Assembly (NCBI GenBank): GCA_003131315.1
Contig: PKUV01000131.1
Coordinates: 1-64,000 of the forward strand
Direction: 5' to 3'
Source: Acidobacteriaceae bacterium
Lineage (GTDB): Bacteria; Acidobacteriota; Terriglobia; Terriglobales; Acidobacteriaceae
DNA length: 64,000 nt
The first letter of the stretch is position 1. The number at the start of each line of letters is the position of its first letter. Positions 54,436-62,034 of the stretch are shown in pieces. The notes under the pieces were generated by a model. The model ran no database searches. It saw only the letters and a list, made by a program, of their open reading frames with translations, and was not told the DNA's origin. A program made the translations under genes and the position numbers.

Positions 54436-54996
54436 TTGACGGACCTCGCCCCGAAAACGCGGATTCCGTTGCTCGAACGGGACCAAGTTTCGCCCGAGCT
54501 TGCCGCTCTGTATGACGCCTTGCTTCAGCAGCGAGGCGTCGTCCCCAACATGTTCAAGACCATTGCTCACACTCCCGGCCTGGCTGCGGGTATCGCAGCG
54601 CTGCTTAAGCCGCTTTTGAGTGACGGCGCTCTTGCCGGCTGGTATAAGGAATTGATCGCGATCCGCATGTCTGTCTTGAACGGCTCCGAATACGCCGTCT
54701 CTGCCCATGCGCTGTCGGCAAGGCAGAAGGGCGCAAGCGAAGACCAGATCGCAGCCGTCAAGAGTGATTTTGAGCAAGGCCCATTCACTCAGACGGAAAA
54801 ACTTGGGCTGCGATGTGCCGAAAAGATTCATCGCTCGGGCCGCGATTTGGATGATGCCTCATTCGCCGAGTTGAAAAATGCGTACAACGACGCTCAAATT
54901 GTCGAACTTATCGCCACAGCCGCGGTCTTCGAATTTTTCTCCAGGTTTGTTGACGGTCTTCGCATCCCTGTCACACCAGTCCCGGCAGCGAGGTAG
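54436..54996 (+). CDS. AhpD/CMD-fold protein lacking the redox Cys pair
   Basis: 186 residues from a TTG start, one base after the receptor stop; no earlier start is available. The all-helical CMD fold is recognisable (ELAALYDALLQQRGVVPNMF, ELIAIRMSVLNGSEYAVSAH). In peroxidase-related AhpD proteins the last motif is NGCxYCxxxH; here both cysteines are replaced (Ser and Ala). It is therefore unlikely to be a thiol peroxidase reductase; a decarboxylase, lactonase or non-catalytic role is possible. Tight spacing suggests operon membership. Confidence 0.85.
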   Translation: MTDLAPKTRIPLLERDQVSPELAALYDALLQQRGVVPNMFKTIAHTPGLAAGIAALLKPLLSDGALAGWYKELIAIRMSVLNGSEYAVSAHALSARQKGASEDQIAAVKSDFEQGPFTQTEKLGLRCAEKIHRSGRDLDDASFAELKNAYNDAQIVELIATAAVFEFFSRFVDGLRIPVTPVPAAR

Positions 54997-55002
54997 AGTC
55001 GT

Positions 55003-56190
55003 ATGCGTCCGATAGCCTCGCGCATTTCCGTGATGAGCGGCGAGGGTGCGCTTTCAGTGTTTGCGCGCGCCAAGGATCTCGAACGCGAGGGCCGCTCGAT
55101 TATCCATCTGGAGTTGGGCGAACCCGATTTCCATCCCGCCGCTTCGGTGAACGATGCCGCAAAACGCGCTTTGGACGAGGGCAAGGACCGCTATTGCCCC
55201 ATCGCCGGAGTTCCTGCGCTGCGCGAGGAGATTGCCCGCTATTTGCGCGAAACCCGCGGCGTGACTGTTTCTCCCGGCAATGTTGTGATTGCGCCCGGCT
55301 GCAAAATCGGCCTTTTCATGGCGATGATGGCGCTGATCAATCCGGGGGACGAAGTCCTTTATCCTGAGCCCGGTTTCCCTGCTTACCGGTCGATCACCCA
55401 AGGTCTTGGCGGAGTTGCCGTCCCGTTTACCCTCACTGAACGCAACCACTTGCAGCCCGATCCCGATGAAATCGCCGCGAAAATTACCTCCCGCACAACC
55501 GTCATCATCACCAATTCGCCCGGCAATCCCACGGGCACCGTGTATACGGATGAAGTTCAGCGCCGCATTGCTGAACTCGCGGTGAAACACGATCTCTTTG
55601 TGCTGTCGGACGAAATTTATGCCCGCATCATCTACGGCCAGAACTATATTTCGATGATGAATTATCCAGGTATGGAAGAGCGAACCGTCATCATCGATGG
55701 CTTCTCGAAAAGCTTTGCCATGACGGGATGGCGGCTAGGCTACAACGTTGCTCCGGCGAGCGTTGTACCCGCCCTGGAAATGCTCGCGGTGAACAGCTAT
55801 ACCTGCGTCAACGAGTTCATCCAGTATGCAGCCATTGAAGCGCTGCGCGATCGCAATGGCAATACGCCACGGATGGTCGGTGAGTTCGAAAAGCGCCGAC
55901 AACAGTTCAGCCGTGAACTGAACAGCATCCCTGGATTCCGGTGCGCTCCGCCGCAAGGAGCTTTCTACGCCTGGGTCAACATCGCGGATACCGGAATCGC
56001 CGCCGAAGAAGTCTGCCGCATCATGCTCGAAGAAGCTGGGGTGGCTGCGATTCCGGGCGCCGCTTTCGGCGATTCCGGCAGGGATTTTGTTCGCTTCTCA
56101 TTTGCTTCTTCCATCGCGACTCTTCATGAGGCGGTGGAGCGAATCCGTCGTGTCTCCCCGGCGTGGGAACGAACTGCGGTCGTAAGATAG
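55003..56190 (+). CDS. PLP-dependent aminotransferase, class I/II
   Basis: 395 residues, complete. The PLP lysine is Lys236 (DGFSKSFAMTGWRLGY). Other class I markers are LELGEPDFH, NSPGNPTGTVY and FVRFSFASS with the terminal Arg. The AspC/AlaT-like group commonly transaminates aromatic, aspartate or alanine-type substrates; the exact one is not evident. It starts six bases after the AhpD-fold gene, 26 bases before the amidohydrolase. Confidence 0.92.
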   Translation: MRPIASRISVMSGEGALSVFARAKDLEREGRSIIHLELGEPDFHPAASVNDAAKRALDEGKDRYCPIAGVPALREEIARYLRETRGVTVSPGNVVIAPGCKIGLFMAMMALINPGDEVLYPEPGFPAYRSITQGLGGVAVPFTLTERNHLQPDPDEIAAKITSRTTVIITNSPGNPTGTVYTDEVQRRIAELAVKHDLFVLSDEIYARIIYGQNYISMMNYPGMEERTVIIDGFSKSFAMTGWRLGYNVAPASVVPALEMLAVNSYTCVNEFIQYAAIEALRDRNGNTPRMVGEFEKRRQQFSRELNSIPGFRCAPPQGAFYAWVNIADTGIAAEEVCRIMLEEAGVAAIPGAAFGDSGRDFVRFSFASSIATLHEAVERIRRVSPAWERTAVVR

Positions 56191-56216
56191 CTTATGCAAT
56201 TTGAGGACAACGTTTC

Positions 56217-57545
56217 ATGAGAATGCTTCTGGTGCGGTCTGTTTGCTGTTTTCTGATACTGGGTGGAATTGCCTTCGGCCAGGCCCGTCCATTTCCCGGC
56301 CCGGACGTTCAGCAGATTTATGAACGTCTTCTCCCGCAGATCGAGCAGATTCCGATTTTCGATCACCATGCGCACCCAGGATTCTTCGATGACCCGGATG
56401 TTGACGCCATGGCCGCGCCTCCGGGCAGTGCCGCTCTGCGCGAGCGTGACAACAATCCCGAACTGGTAGCCGCGGCCAAAGCGCTGTTTGGCTATCCTTA
56501 TGACGATTTCTCGCCCGAACACGCAAAGTGGCTGATCCAGAAAAAGGCCGAACTAAAGAAGAGTCGCGGGACTGCGTACTTTTCGGACATCCTCGACAAA
56601 TTAAATATCGAACAGGGCGTTGCCAATCGCGCCATGATGGCCGACTATCTGGATCCCAAGCGTTTCGTATGGGTATTTTTCGCGGACTCCTTCCTGTGGC
56701 CGTTTGACAACGCGAGTGAGCGCTCACGCAATCCCGATCAGCAGGTCTACATTCCTCTTCAGGAAAAAATGCTTCACCGCTGGATGCAGCAGGAGGGAGT
56801 CGCCAAGCTCCCGTCAAACTTCTCCGATTACCTGAATTTCGTGACTCGCACGTTGGAGGACAATCGGAAGAAAGGCGCGATTGCCGAAAAGTTTGAGGTA
56901 GCGTATTTTCGGCCCGCGAAGTTCAGCGATCCCTCCCGGGAAGAAGCCGAGGCGATTTACAAGAAATACGCCGCTGCCGGAGTGCCGACCGAGCCGGAGT
57001 ATCGCACTTTTCAGGATTACATTTTCCGTTATCTGGTGCGGGAAGGCGGCCGGCTTCATTTGCCGGTGCATATCCACAGTGCCGTCGGGATCGGTGACTA
57101 CTTCAACCTGAGCCAGGGCAACATCTTCAACCTCGAAAACGTTCTTCGCGATCCTCGCTACTCGGCAACCACCTTCGTCATGATCCACGGCGGATATCCC
57201 TATGAGCGGGAGGCCATCTGGCTGGCTGCTGTAAAAAACGTCTACATGGACTCATCGCTCATGGAAATCGCCATGTACCCTTCGGAGTTCAAGAAATCTC
57301 TGAAGATATGGCTGGAGACATTTCCAGATAAAATCACTTTCGGCACCGATTGCTTCCCTTATAACGAAATCCTTGGCGCAGAAGAAAGCTACTGGCTGGG
57401 GGTGCAGTCCTCGCGGACGGCCCTGGCTGCTGCGCTTGCCGAAATGATTTCAAGCGGCGAGGTAAGTGAGGCGCGGGCGCTCGAGTTGGCGCATGGTTAT
57501 CTGCACGACAACGCAGTGGCAATTTACCAGGGGAAGGTTCACTAG
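56217..57545 (+). CDS. Exported amidohydrolase-fold metal hydrolase
   Basis: 442 residues. Signal peptide MRMLLVRSVCCFLILGGIAF followed by GQA. The metal-binding motif IFDHHAHPG (from about residue 46), HIHSAVGIGDYF, VMIHGGYPYE and FGTDCFPYNE mark an amidohydrolase TIM barrel of the PF04909 type, used for decarboxylation or ring and ester hydrolysis. A periplasmic location is suggested by the signal peptide. The stop is followed at once by the cupin gene. Confidence 0.87.
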   Translation: MRMLLVRSVCCFLILGGIAFGQARPFPGPDVQQIYERLLPQIEQIPIFDHHAHPGFFDDPDVDAMAAPPGSAALRERDNNPELVAAAKALFGYPYDDFSPEHAKWLIQKKAELKKSRGTAYFSDILDKLNIEQGVANRAMMADYLDPKRFVWVFFADSFLWPFDNASERSRNPDQQVYIPLQEKMLHRWMQQEGVAKLPSNFSDYLNFVTRTLEDNRKKGAIAEKFEVAYFRPAKFSDPSREEAEAIYKKYAAAGVPTEPEYRTFQDYIFRYLVREGGRLHLPVHIHSAVGIGDYFNLSQGNIFNLENVLRDPRYSATTFVMIHGGYPYEREAIWLAAVKNVYMDSSLMEIAMYPSEFKKSLKIWLETFPDKITFGTDCFPYNEILGAEESYWLGVQSSRTALAAALAEMISSGEVSEARALELAHGYLHDNAVAIYQGKVH

Positions 57546-57995
57546 ATGGCAAAATCAAAGCTCAAGAAGAAGCCAGCAAAGAAGCGCATAGCGGCGCCCA
57601 AGAAAAAGACGGTCGCCAAAAAAGCGGTTGCGAAAGGTGAACTCAAGTACATCCCCTGGAATAGCGTGGAACTCGAAGACCTGAATCCGCTTTTGCAACG
57701 GCAAATGATCGTTGGCCAGGACATTATGGTGGCGCGCGTTCTGATGAAGCAGGGATGCATCGTGCCGGAACACAGCCATCATAACGAGCAGGTCACGTAC
57801 ATCCTGGAAGGCGCGCTGAAGTTTTGGATCGATGGCAAAGAGATCGTGGTGAATGCCGGAGAGGTGCTTACCATACCTCCTCACATGCCCCACAAGGCCG
57901 AGGCTCTTGTGGAAACGGTCGATCTCGATGTCTTCACTCCGCCTCGGGCTGACTGGCTCAATCGCACGGACAAGTATTTGCGTAGCGTGAAGTGA
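57546..57995 (+). CDS. Cupin with a Lys/Ala-rich histone-like tail
   Basis: 149 residues. Residues 1-31 are almost only Lys, Ala, Arg and Pro (KSKLKKKPAKKRIAAPKK, KAVAKG), like a histone H1 tail or bacterial AKK repeats. A single cupin domain follows, with metal ligands in PEHSHHNEQVTYILEG and IPPHMPHKAEA. The domain resembles small sugar- or ligand-binding cupins. The basic tail might bind DNA, RNA or anionic ligands; the combination is unusual. It is the last gene of the operon, starting on the base after the amidohydrolase stop. Confidence 0.85.
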   Translation: MAKSKLKKKPAKKRIAAPKKKTVAKKAVAKGELKYIPWNSVELEDLNPLLQRQMIVGQDIMVARVLMKQGCIVPEHSHHNEQVTYILEGALKFWIDGKEIVVNAGEVLTIPPHMPHKAEALVETVDLDVFTPPRADWLNRTDKYLRSVK

Positions 57996-58330
57996 ATTTC
58001 AGCGTAAACTGGCCTACCTTTGTGGCAGTGGCCGCACTCAACATCAGTGAACTCGCAGCGTTAACGCCACTCCGCAAGAGATTCAGAGTCTAACTCGGAA
58101 CTAATGCTCCCTCTATCGCTAGACTGAAACCGGGAAGTGTAAGCGACAAGCCTCGAAGACACGTTGGACCACCTAAATCCACATTGCAAACGTCGGGATG
58201 CGTCGAAGGCTGCACTGGAACCCGCATGGCGAGGGACGACGTCAATTCGGAGAAATTGTCCCAGGAGTGTTCACTCCCGTGCTCGCAAAACACTCGAAGT
58301 CGTTCTCGCTCGTGGACTGCCGTTCGCATC

Positions 58331-58388
58331 GGACCCAAAATCCGCCGGGCTTCGTCCCTTGGGGGTTCGACTCCCCCTCCCGGCGCCA
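58331..58388 (+). pseudogene. Relic 3' half of tRNA-Leu
   Basis: 58 bases match positions 30222-30279 of the intact tRNA-Leu at 55 places: the rest of the anticodon arm, variable arm, T arm, acceptor 3' strand and CCA. The 5' half is absent (upstream sequence is unrelated). Differences are one in the anticodon loop, one in the variable arm and one at the discriminator base. Confidence 0.9.
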
Positions 58389-58421
58389 GCAATCCAGCCA
58401 CAAACAAAAAAGCCTACAAAC

Positions 58422-58450
58422 AAAAAAAGGACACCGCCCACGCGGTGTCC
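58422..58450 (-). terminator. Rho-independent terminator of the AAA+ gene
   Basis: On the minus strand, stem GGACACCGC / GCGGTGTCC with a 4-nt loop, followed by seven T. It lies 20 bases after the stop at 58470. Confidence 0.85.
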
Positions 58451-58469
58451 CACCTACCAGCAACTTGAC

Positions 58470-59693
58470 TTACTTATTCTCGTTGAGCGATCCGGCTCCA
58501 AACTCCTTGCGTTGTATCACCGGACGCGCCGCTCTTGCTGCCGCTACTGCCGGCATGGCCGCCGCCGCTCCGTAACGCTCGAGCAGCACGGGCACCATCG
58601 CGCCTTCGGCTTCTTTCACAAAGGTGAGCTTGCTTTCGCCCAGCAGATCGACGCGGACGAAATCTCCCAGCTTCACCTGTCCAGTCGCCACCAGGTTCGC
58701 CAGCGGAAACACCAGATGCCGTTCAATCGCCCGCTTCAGGTGCCGCGCCCCGTACTTCGGATCGGTGCCCTCCGCCAGCAGGAAGCTCTTCACCTGCGGC
58801 GTACAGTTGAACACGAACTGGTGCGCGCCCGCCGCCATCAGGACCCGCTGCTGCACCATCCCCAGTTCGATTTCCAGAATCTGCCGCAGGTGCTCGGGAC
58901 GCAGCGTCTTGAACACCACGACTTTGTCGATGCGGTTCATGAACTCGGGCGCAAACTTGCGCCGCGCCGCATCCACTGCCGAGCGGTTAATCTTTTCGTC
59001 GAGCGAGTTATCCACCTGCACCGGTTTCGGCGCGAAGCCCAAACCGCCATCCACCAACCCGTTCATCTCGGCGGAGCCCAGGTTCGAGGTCATGATGATG
59101 ATGCAACTCGAAAGATCCACGCGCCGGTTATCGCCCAGCGTCAGCGTCGCCTTGTCCAGGATTCCGAGCAGCAGTTGCCACAGCGAGTCGGAAGCCTTTT
59201 CGATTTCGTCGAACAGCAGGATCGACAGCTTCAGCTTTTCCGTGTGCCACTGGTTGAGCGCTTCCTGTGTCAGCAGCGGGTGCGTCTCGCGGTGTCCCAG
59301 GTATCCCGGAGGCGAGCCGATCAACTTGGCAATCTCGTGCGAGTGCTGGAACTCGGCGCAATCGATCTTGATGCAGGCCCGCGCGTCGCCGAACAGCGAC
59401 TCGGCCACCGCTTCCACCACCCTCGTCTTGCCCGAGCCGGTCGGCCCCAGGAACAGTAGATTGCCCACGGGACGGCTCGGCGCATTCAGCCCGGCCAGAA
59501 ACATCTGATAGATTTCCGCGACCTTTTCGATCGCCTGGTCCTGGCCGACAATCTTCCGGCGCAGGGCGGTCTCAAAGTCACGAGCGTCGTTGCTGCGGCG
59601 GCTGGGATCAAGCACGGTTGCAAGGTTCGTTCTCATCGTTTCGGGCCCTTGTTTCCTTTCCGGGAACTGCATCTTTTCTGGGAAATTGCTCAT
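58470..59693 (-). CDS. ClpB-D2-like AAA+ ATPase, single module
   Basis: 407 residues from the ATG at 59693, or 388 from the ATG at 59636 (MRTNLATVL). One AAA_2 module: Walker A GPTGSGKT, Walker B LLFDEIEKA and arginine-finger region FAPEFMNRIDKVVVF, then a ClpB-type C-terminal small domain. The N-terminal domain, first AAA module and ClpP-binding loop of ClpA/ClpX are absent. It resembles the second half of ClpB/ClpA as a stand-alone protein; it might remodel a specific partner. The C-terminal 40 residues are Ala-rich. No evident partner lies nearby. Confidence 0.88.
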   Translation of the reverse strand: MSNFPEKMQFPERKQGPETMRTNLATVLDPSRRSNDARDFETALRRKIVGQDQAIEKVAEIYQMFLAGLNAPSRPVGNLLFLGPTGSGKTRVVEAVAESLFGDARACIKIDCAEFQHSHEIAKLIGSPPGYLGHRETHPLLTQEALNQWHTEKLKLSILLFDEIEKASDSLWQLLLGILDKATLTLGDNRRVDLSSCIIIMTSNLGSAEMNGLVDGGLGFAPKPVQVDNSLDEKINRSAVDAARRKFAPEFMNRIDKVVVFKTLRPEHLRQILEIELGMVQQRVLMAAGAHQFVFNCTPQVKSFLLAEGTDPKYGARHLKRAIERHLVFPLANLVATGQVKLGDFVRVDLLGESKLTFVKEAEGAMVPVLLERYGAAAAMPAVAAARAARPVIQRKEFGAGSLNENK

Positions 59694-60022
59694 TTTTGTT
59701 ACTCGGTTGTCACTCGGGAGGAAGGTCGCATTTCCTTACCCGCTCTCTCCTTGTGCAAGCCGCTAGCCATCCTCCGGAAGCGCCGTATTCCCCCGCTTCT
59801 CATCGTTTTAGATGCAGCTAGCCCGCCTCATGTCAGGCCGGTCACGTTACCCACAGTTTCCCCAAGAGCAATTGTTTGCAGACTGCGGGAACTTTACCTC
59901 AGCGCCCTAACCACCCCTACGCCCATGTCCGGCAACCCGTAGCCTGCTTGGCCGGACGTAACTGGCAGCCCAGGTTACCGCCGGTGCACAATAGAATCAG
60001 ATTTGCTCTCTGGAGAATATCC
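59694..60022. other. Intergenic stretch
   Basis: About 330 bases between divergent genes; no gene recognised. TGGAGAA precedes the TTG start of the next gene. Confidence 0.4.
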
Positions 60023-61696
60023 TTGTCCCAAATCTCGACGGCTAGCAGGCTGCTGCAAAACTCGGGCTTCGTATCAGGGCATCGCTTCAGCGATGCCGTA
60101 AGTTCTTCGAAATCAAATGCCCCTTCAGGGGCTGGCATCTCGAAATCCACGCTCTCGCTAGCGAGCGTTGCTGTCTTCCTGCTCCGACTGGCCCTGACCA
60201 GCTTCGGCTTCTTTTCTCCAACCGCGGCCGGAGTACAAAATCCGCACGGCGTGCAGTTGGTCCAGGTGAAAGCCAATGCCACCAAGAAGCTCGAGCCCCC
60301 GGTGCCCGTTATTGCGCCCCCCGGCTCCGATCTTTACCTCGCCCAGCGCGGAGACAGCATCCCGTCCGTCGCCCGCAAATATCTGAAGCGGACCAAATAC
60401 CTCACCTCATCGGAACTGGCCGAAGCCATCCGCGCAGCCAACCACAACCGCCAGGGGGTCTTCCTCAAATCCGGAGAGCAGATCGCCATCCCCGGAATTC
60501 TCGAATCCGCAATTGTAGAGAAATCGGTCCCAGTTGCAAGAGATTTCGAAGTCCGCGCCGTTTACCTGACCGGGGTGATGGCGGGCAGCGATCATGGAGA
60601 GCGCATCATCCGCCATTGGCGCGAAGTCGGCGGCAACGCGGTCGTCTTCGACATCAAGGATAGCGACGGCATCGTCAACATTGCCTTCGACCACCCGCTC
60701 GCCAGCGGACAGCGCCACTATATTTCCGACCTGCCCAAGTTGATTCACTTCCTGCATTCTGAAAACATGCACGCCATCGCTCGCATCGCCATCTTCCGCG
60801 ATGAGCATTTGGTCACCAGCCATCCGGAACTGGCCGTAAAGTCGCAACGCACCGGGCAGAGCTGGCGCGAAAACGGCAAGCTCGTCTGGACCGACCCCTC
60901 GAACCCCAAGGTCCAGGACTACGACATCGCCCTCGCCAAGTTCGTAGCCCAGGCCGGAGTCGATGAAGTGCAGTTCGACTACGTCCGCTTTCCCGCCGAA
61001 GGCGACCAGAAAGACACCGCTTTCGACTTCCAGACCGATCATCCCAAATGGCAGCGCTCGGAAGTGATCGCCGATTTCCTCCAGCGCGCCTATGCCCAGA
61101 TCCATCCCACCGGCGCCCTGTTCTCGCTCGACGTCTTCGGAGTCATGGCGTGGCAGCGCCCCGTCGATCTTTCGCACACCGGACAGGACATCGTAGCCAT
61201 GGCCAAGCACTGTGACGTGCTCTCGCCCATGATCTATCCCTCGCACTTCTTCGGCATGGACGGCATCGCGCACCCCGGCGATGCGCCCGAGCATTTCATC
61301 GGCGAGTCCATGGACCGCTTCAAGCTCATCACGAAAGACAGCGGCGTGGTGATTCGCCCCTGGCTGCAAGCCTTTGCCTGGCGCACCAGGACTTACTCAC
61401 CCAAGTATGTTGAGGTTCAGATCGAAGTAGCGAAACAAAAGGGCGGCATCGGATTTCTTTTCTGGAACGCCAATAACGACTACTCGAAGCCCTACACCGC
61501 CATGCCGGAAATGCGCGCCGCCAAAGGCCGCTACTTCCGCGGCGACGAAGTAGGCTCCAAGCCCGAACCCGCCACCGCCACGCCGATCGCCTCCACCGCC
61601 GCGCCCGTCACCGCACCCAACACAAATGTAGAGACGGGGCTTGCCCCGTCTCCCAGCGACAGCGCCCACCGCGCTCAGAAAATCTGGCGGCACTAG
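60023..61696 (+). CDS. LysM plus DUF4015 putative glycoside hydrolase
   Basis: 557 residues from a TTG at 60023, chosen because GGAGA lies six bases upstream; no ATG fits. The N-terminal 45 residues pass through repeat copy C in frame (LLQNSGFVSGHRFSDAVSSS) before a membrane or signal segment (TLSLASVAVFLLRLALTSFGFF). A LysM-like domain (YLAQRGDSIPSVARKYLKRT) follows, then the DUF4015 barrel: AVYLTG, VFDIKDSDGIVN, VDEVQFDYVRFP and SPMIYPSHFFGMD. DUF4015 proteins are putative carbohydrate-active enzymes, perhaps on cell-wall polymers. The C-terminus carries another repeat in frame (VETGLAPSPSD). Confidence 0.85.
   Translation: MSQISTASRLLQNSGFVSGHRFSDAVSSSKSNAPSGAGISKSTLSLASVAVFLLRLALTSFGFFSPTAAGVQNPHGVQLVQVKANATKKLEPPVPVIAPPGSDLYLAQRGDSIPSVARKYLKRTKYLTSSELAEAIRAANHNRQGVFLKSGEQIAIPGILESAIVEKSVPVARDFEVRAVYLTGVMAGSDHGERIIRHWREVGGNAVVFDIKDSDGIVNIAFDHPLASGQRHYISDLPKLIHFLHSENMHAIARIAIFRDEHLVTSHPELAVKSQRTGQSWRENGKLVWTDPSNPKVQDYDIALAKFVAQAGVDEVQFDYVRFPAEGDQKDTAFDFQTDHPKWQRSEVIADFLQRAYAQIHPTGALFSLDVFGVMAWQRPVDLSHTGQDIVAMAKHCDVLSPMIYPSHFFGMDGIAHPGDAPEHFIGESMDRFKLITKDSGVVIRPWLQAFAWRTRTYSPKYVEVQIEVAKQKGGIGFLFWNANNDYSKPYTAMPEMRAAKGRYFRGDEVGSKPEPATATPIASTAAPVTAPNTNVETGLAPSPSDSAHRAQKIWRH
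60042..60135. repeat. CTTCAG-loop repeat, copy C (two hairpins)
   Basis: Hairpins GGCATCG-CTTCAG-CGATGCC (60078-60097) and GCCC-CTTCAG-GGGC (60119-60132), joined by sequence similar to copy B. Starts with TAGCAGGCTGCTGCAAAA. Lies inside the coding region of the LysM/DUF4015 gene. Confidence 0.8.
61628..61654. repeat. Palindromic repeat in the 3' coding end
   Basis: The segment GAGACGGGGC-TT-GCCCCGTCTC (61630-61651) is palindromic and encodes part of VETGLAPSPSD near the C-terminus. Confidence 0.65.
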
Positions 61697-61709
61697 AACT
61701 GGTTTCATA
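61694..61709. repeat. TAGAACTGGTTTCATA repeat over a stop codon
   Basis: Same 16 bases as 29038-29053; in both places the first three form the stop codon of the upstream gene. Confidence 0.65.
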
Positions 61710-62034
61710 AATTGCGGCGTACAGCAAGCGTTGAGATTTGTGATGTTCTTTGCAAATTAAAATGTCCGCTTTTTGTAGCAAGTGAAATCTCCGGTTTAAG
61801 TTAGTCTCCCACGGCCTCTCGTGCCGCCAGTTTCGGGTTGAGGATGGGGCAGCCCCGCTCGTCGTAGCGACCGAGTGAGTGCGACCCATAGCTGAGACTC
61901 AAGGTTCCATCCAGGTGTTGGTGCACGGTCACGAAGCGACGGTGCCGGTGCTGACGGCACTGCAAGAAAAATCCTTACTTCACGCCTTGGTACATGCCTT
62001 CGTCGCCGAGCAGGGATCCATTTAGCATAGGGAT
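61697..62034. other. Intergenic stretch holding an IS scrap
   Basis: About 340 bases. It contains AAGCGGACATTTTAATTTGCA on the minus strand near 61755-61775, of a kind typical of an insertion-sequence end, and the transposase remnant at 61801-61980. Confidence 0.5.
61801..61980 (-). pseudogene. C-terminal remnant of a transposase
   Basis: The minus strand reads CRQHRHRRFVTVHQHLDGTL, then SLSYGSHSLGRYDERG, ending in LAAREAVGD and a stop. This is the C-terminal style of ISNCY/integrase-type transposases (V-x-V-x-x-x-L-D-G-T-L). An in-frame stop lies just upstream and no N-terminal part exists, so it is a remnant. Confidence 0.55.

Larger units (their letters stand above)
57996..58469. other. 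Intergenic region with relic tRNA and terminator
   Basis: No protein gene supported. It contains the tRNA-Leu 3' relic (58331-58388) and the terminator of the AAA+ gene. Confidence 0.6.

Noticed and set aside
58164-59459. 431-residue plus-strand frame through the relic tRNA and AAA+ gene
   Set aside because: Reads through the tRNA relic and terminator and has no motifs; the minus strand has a complete AAA+ module.
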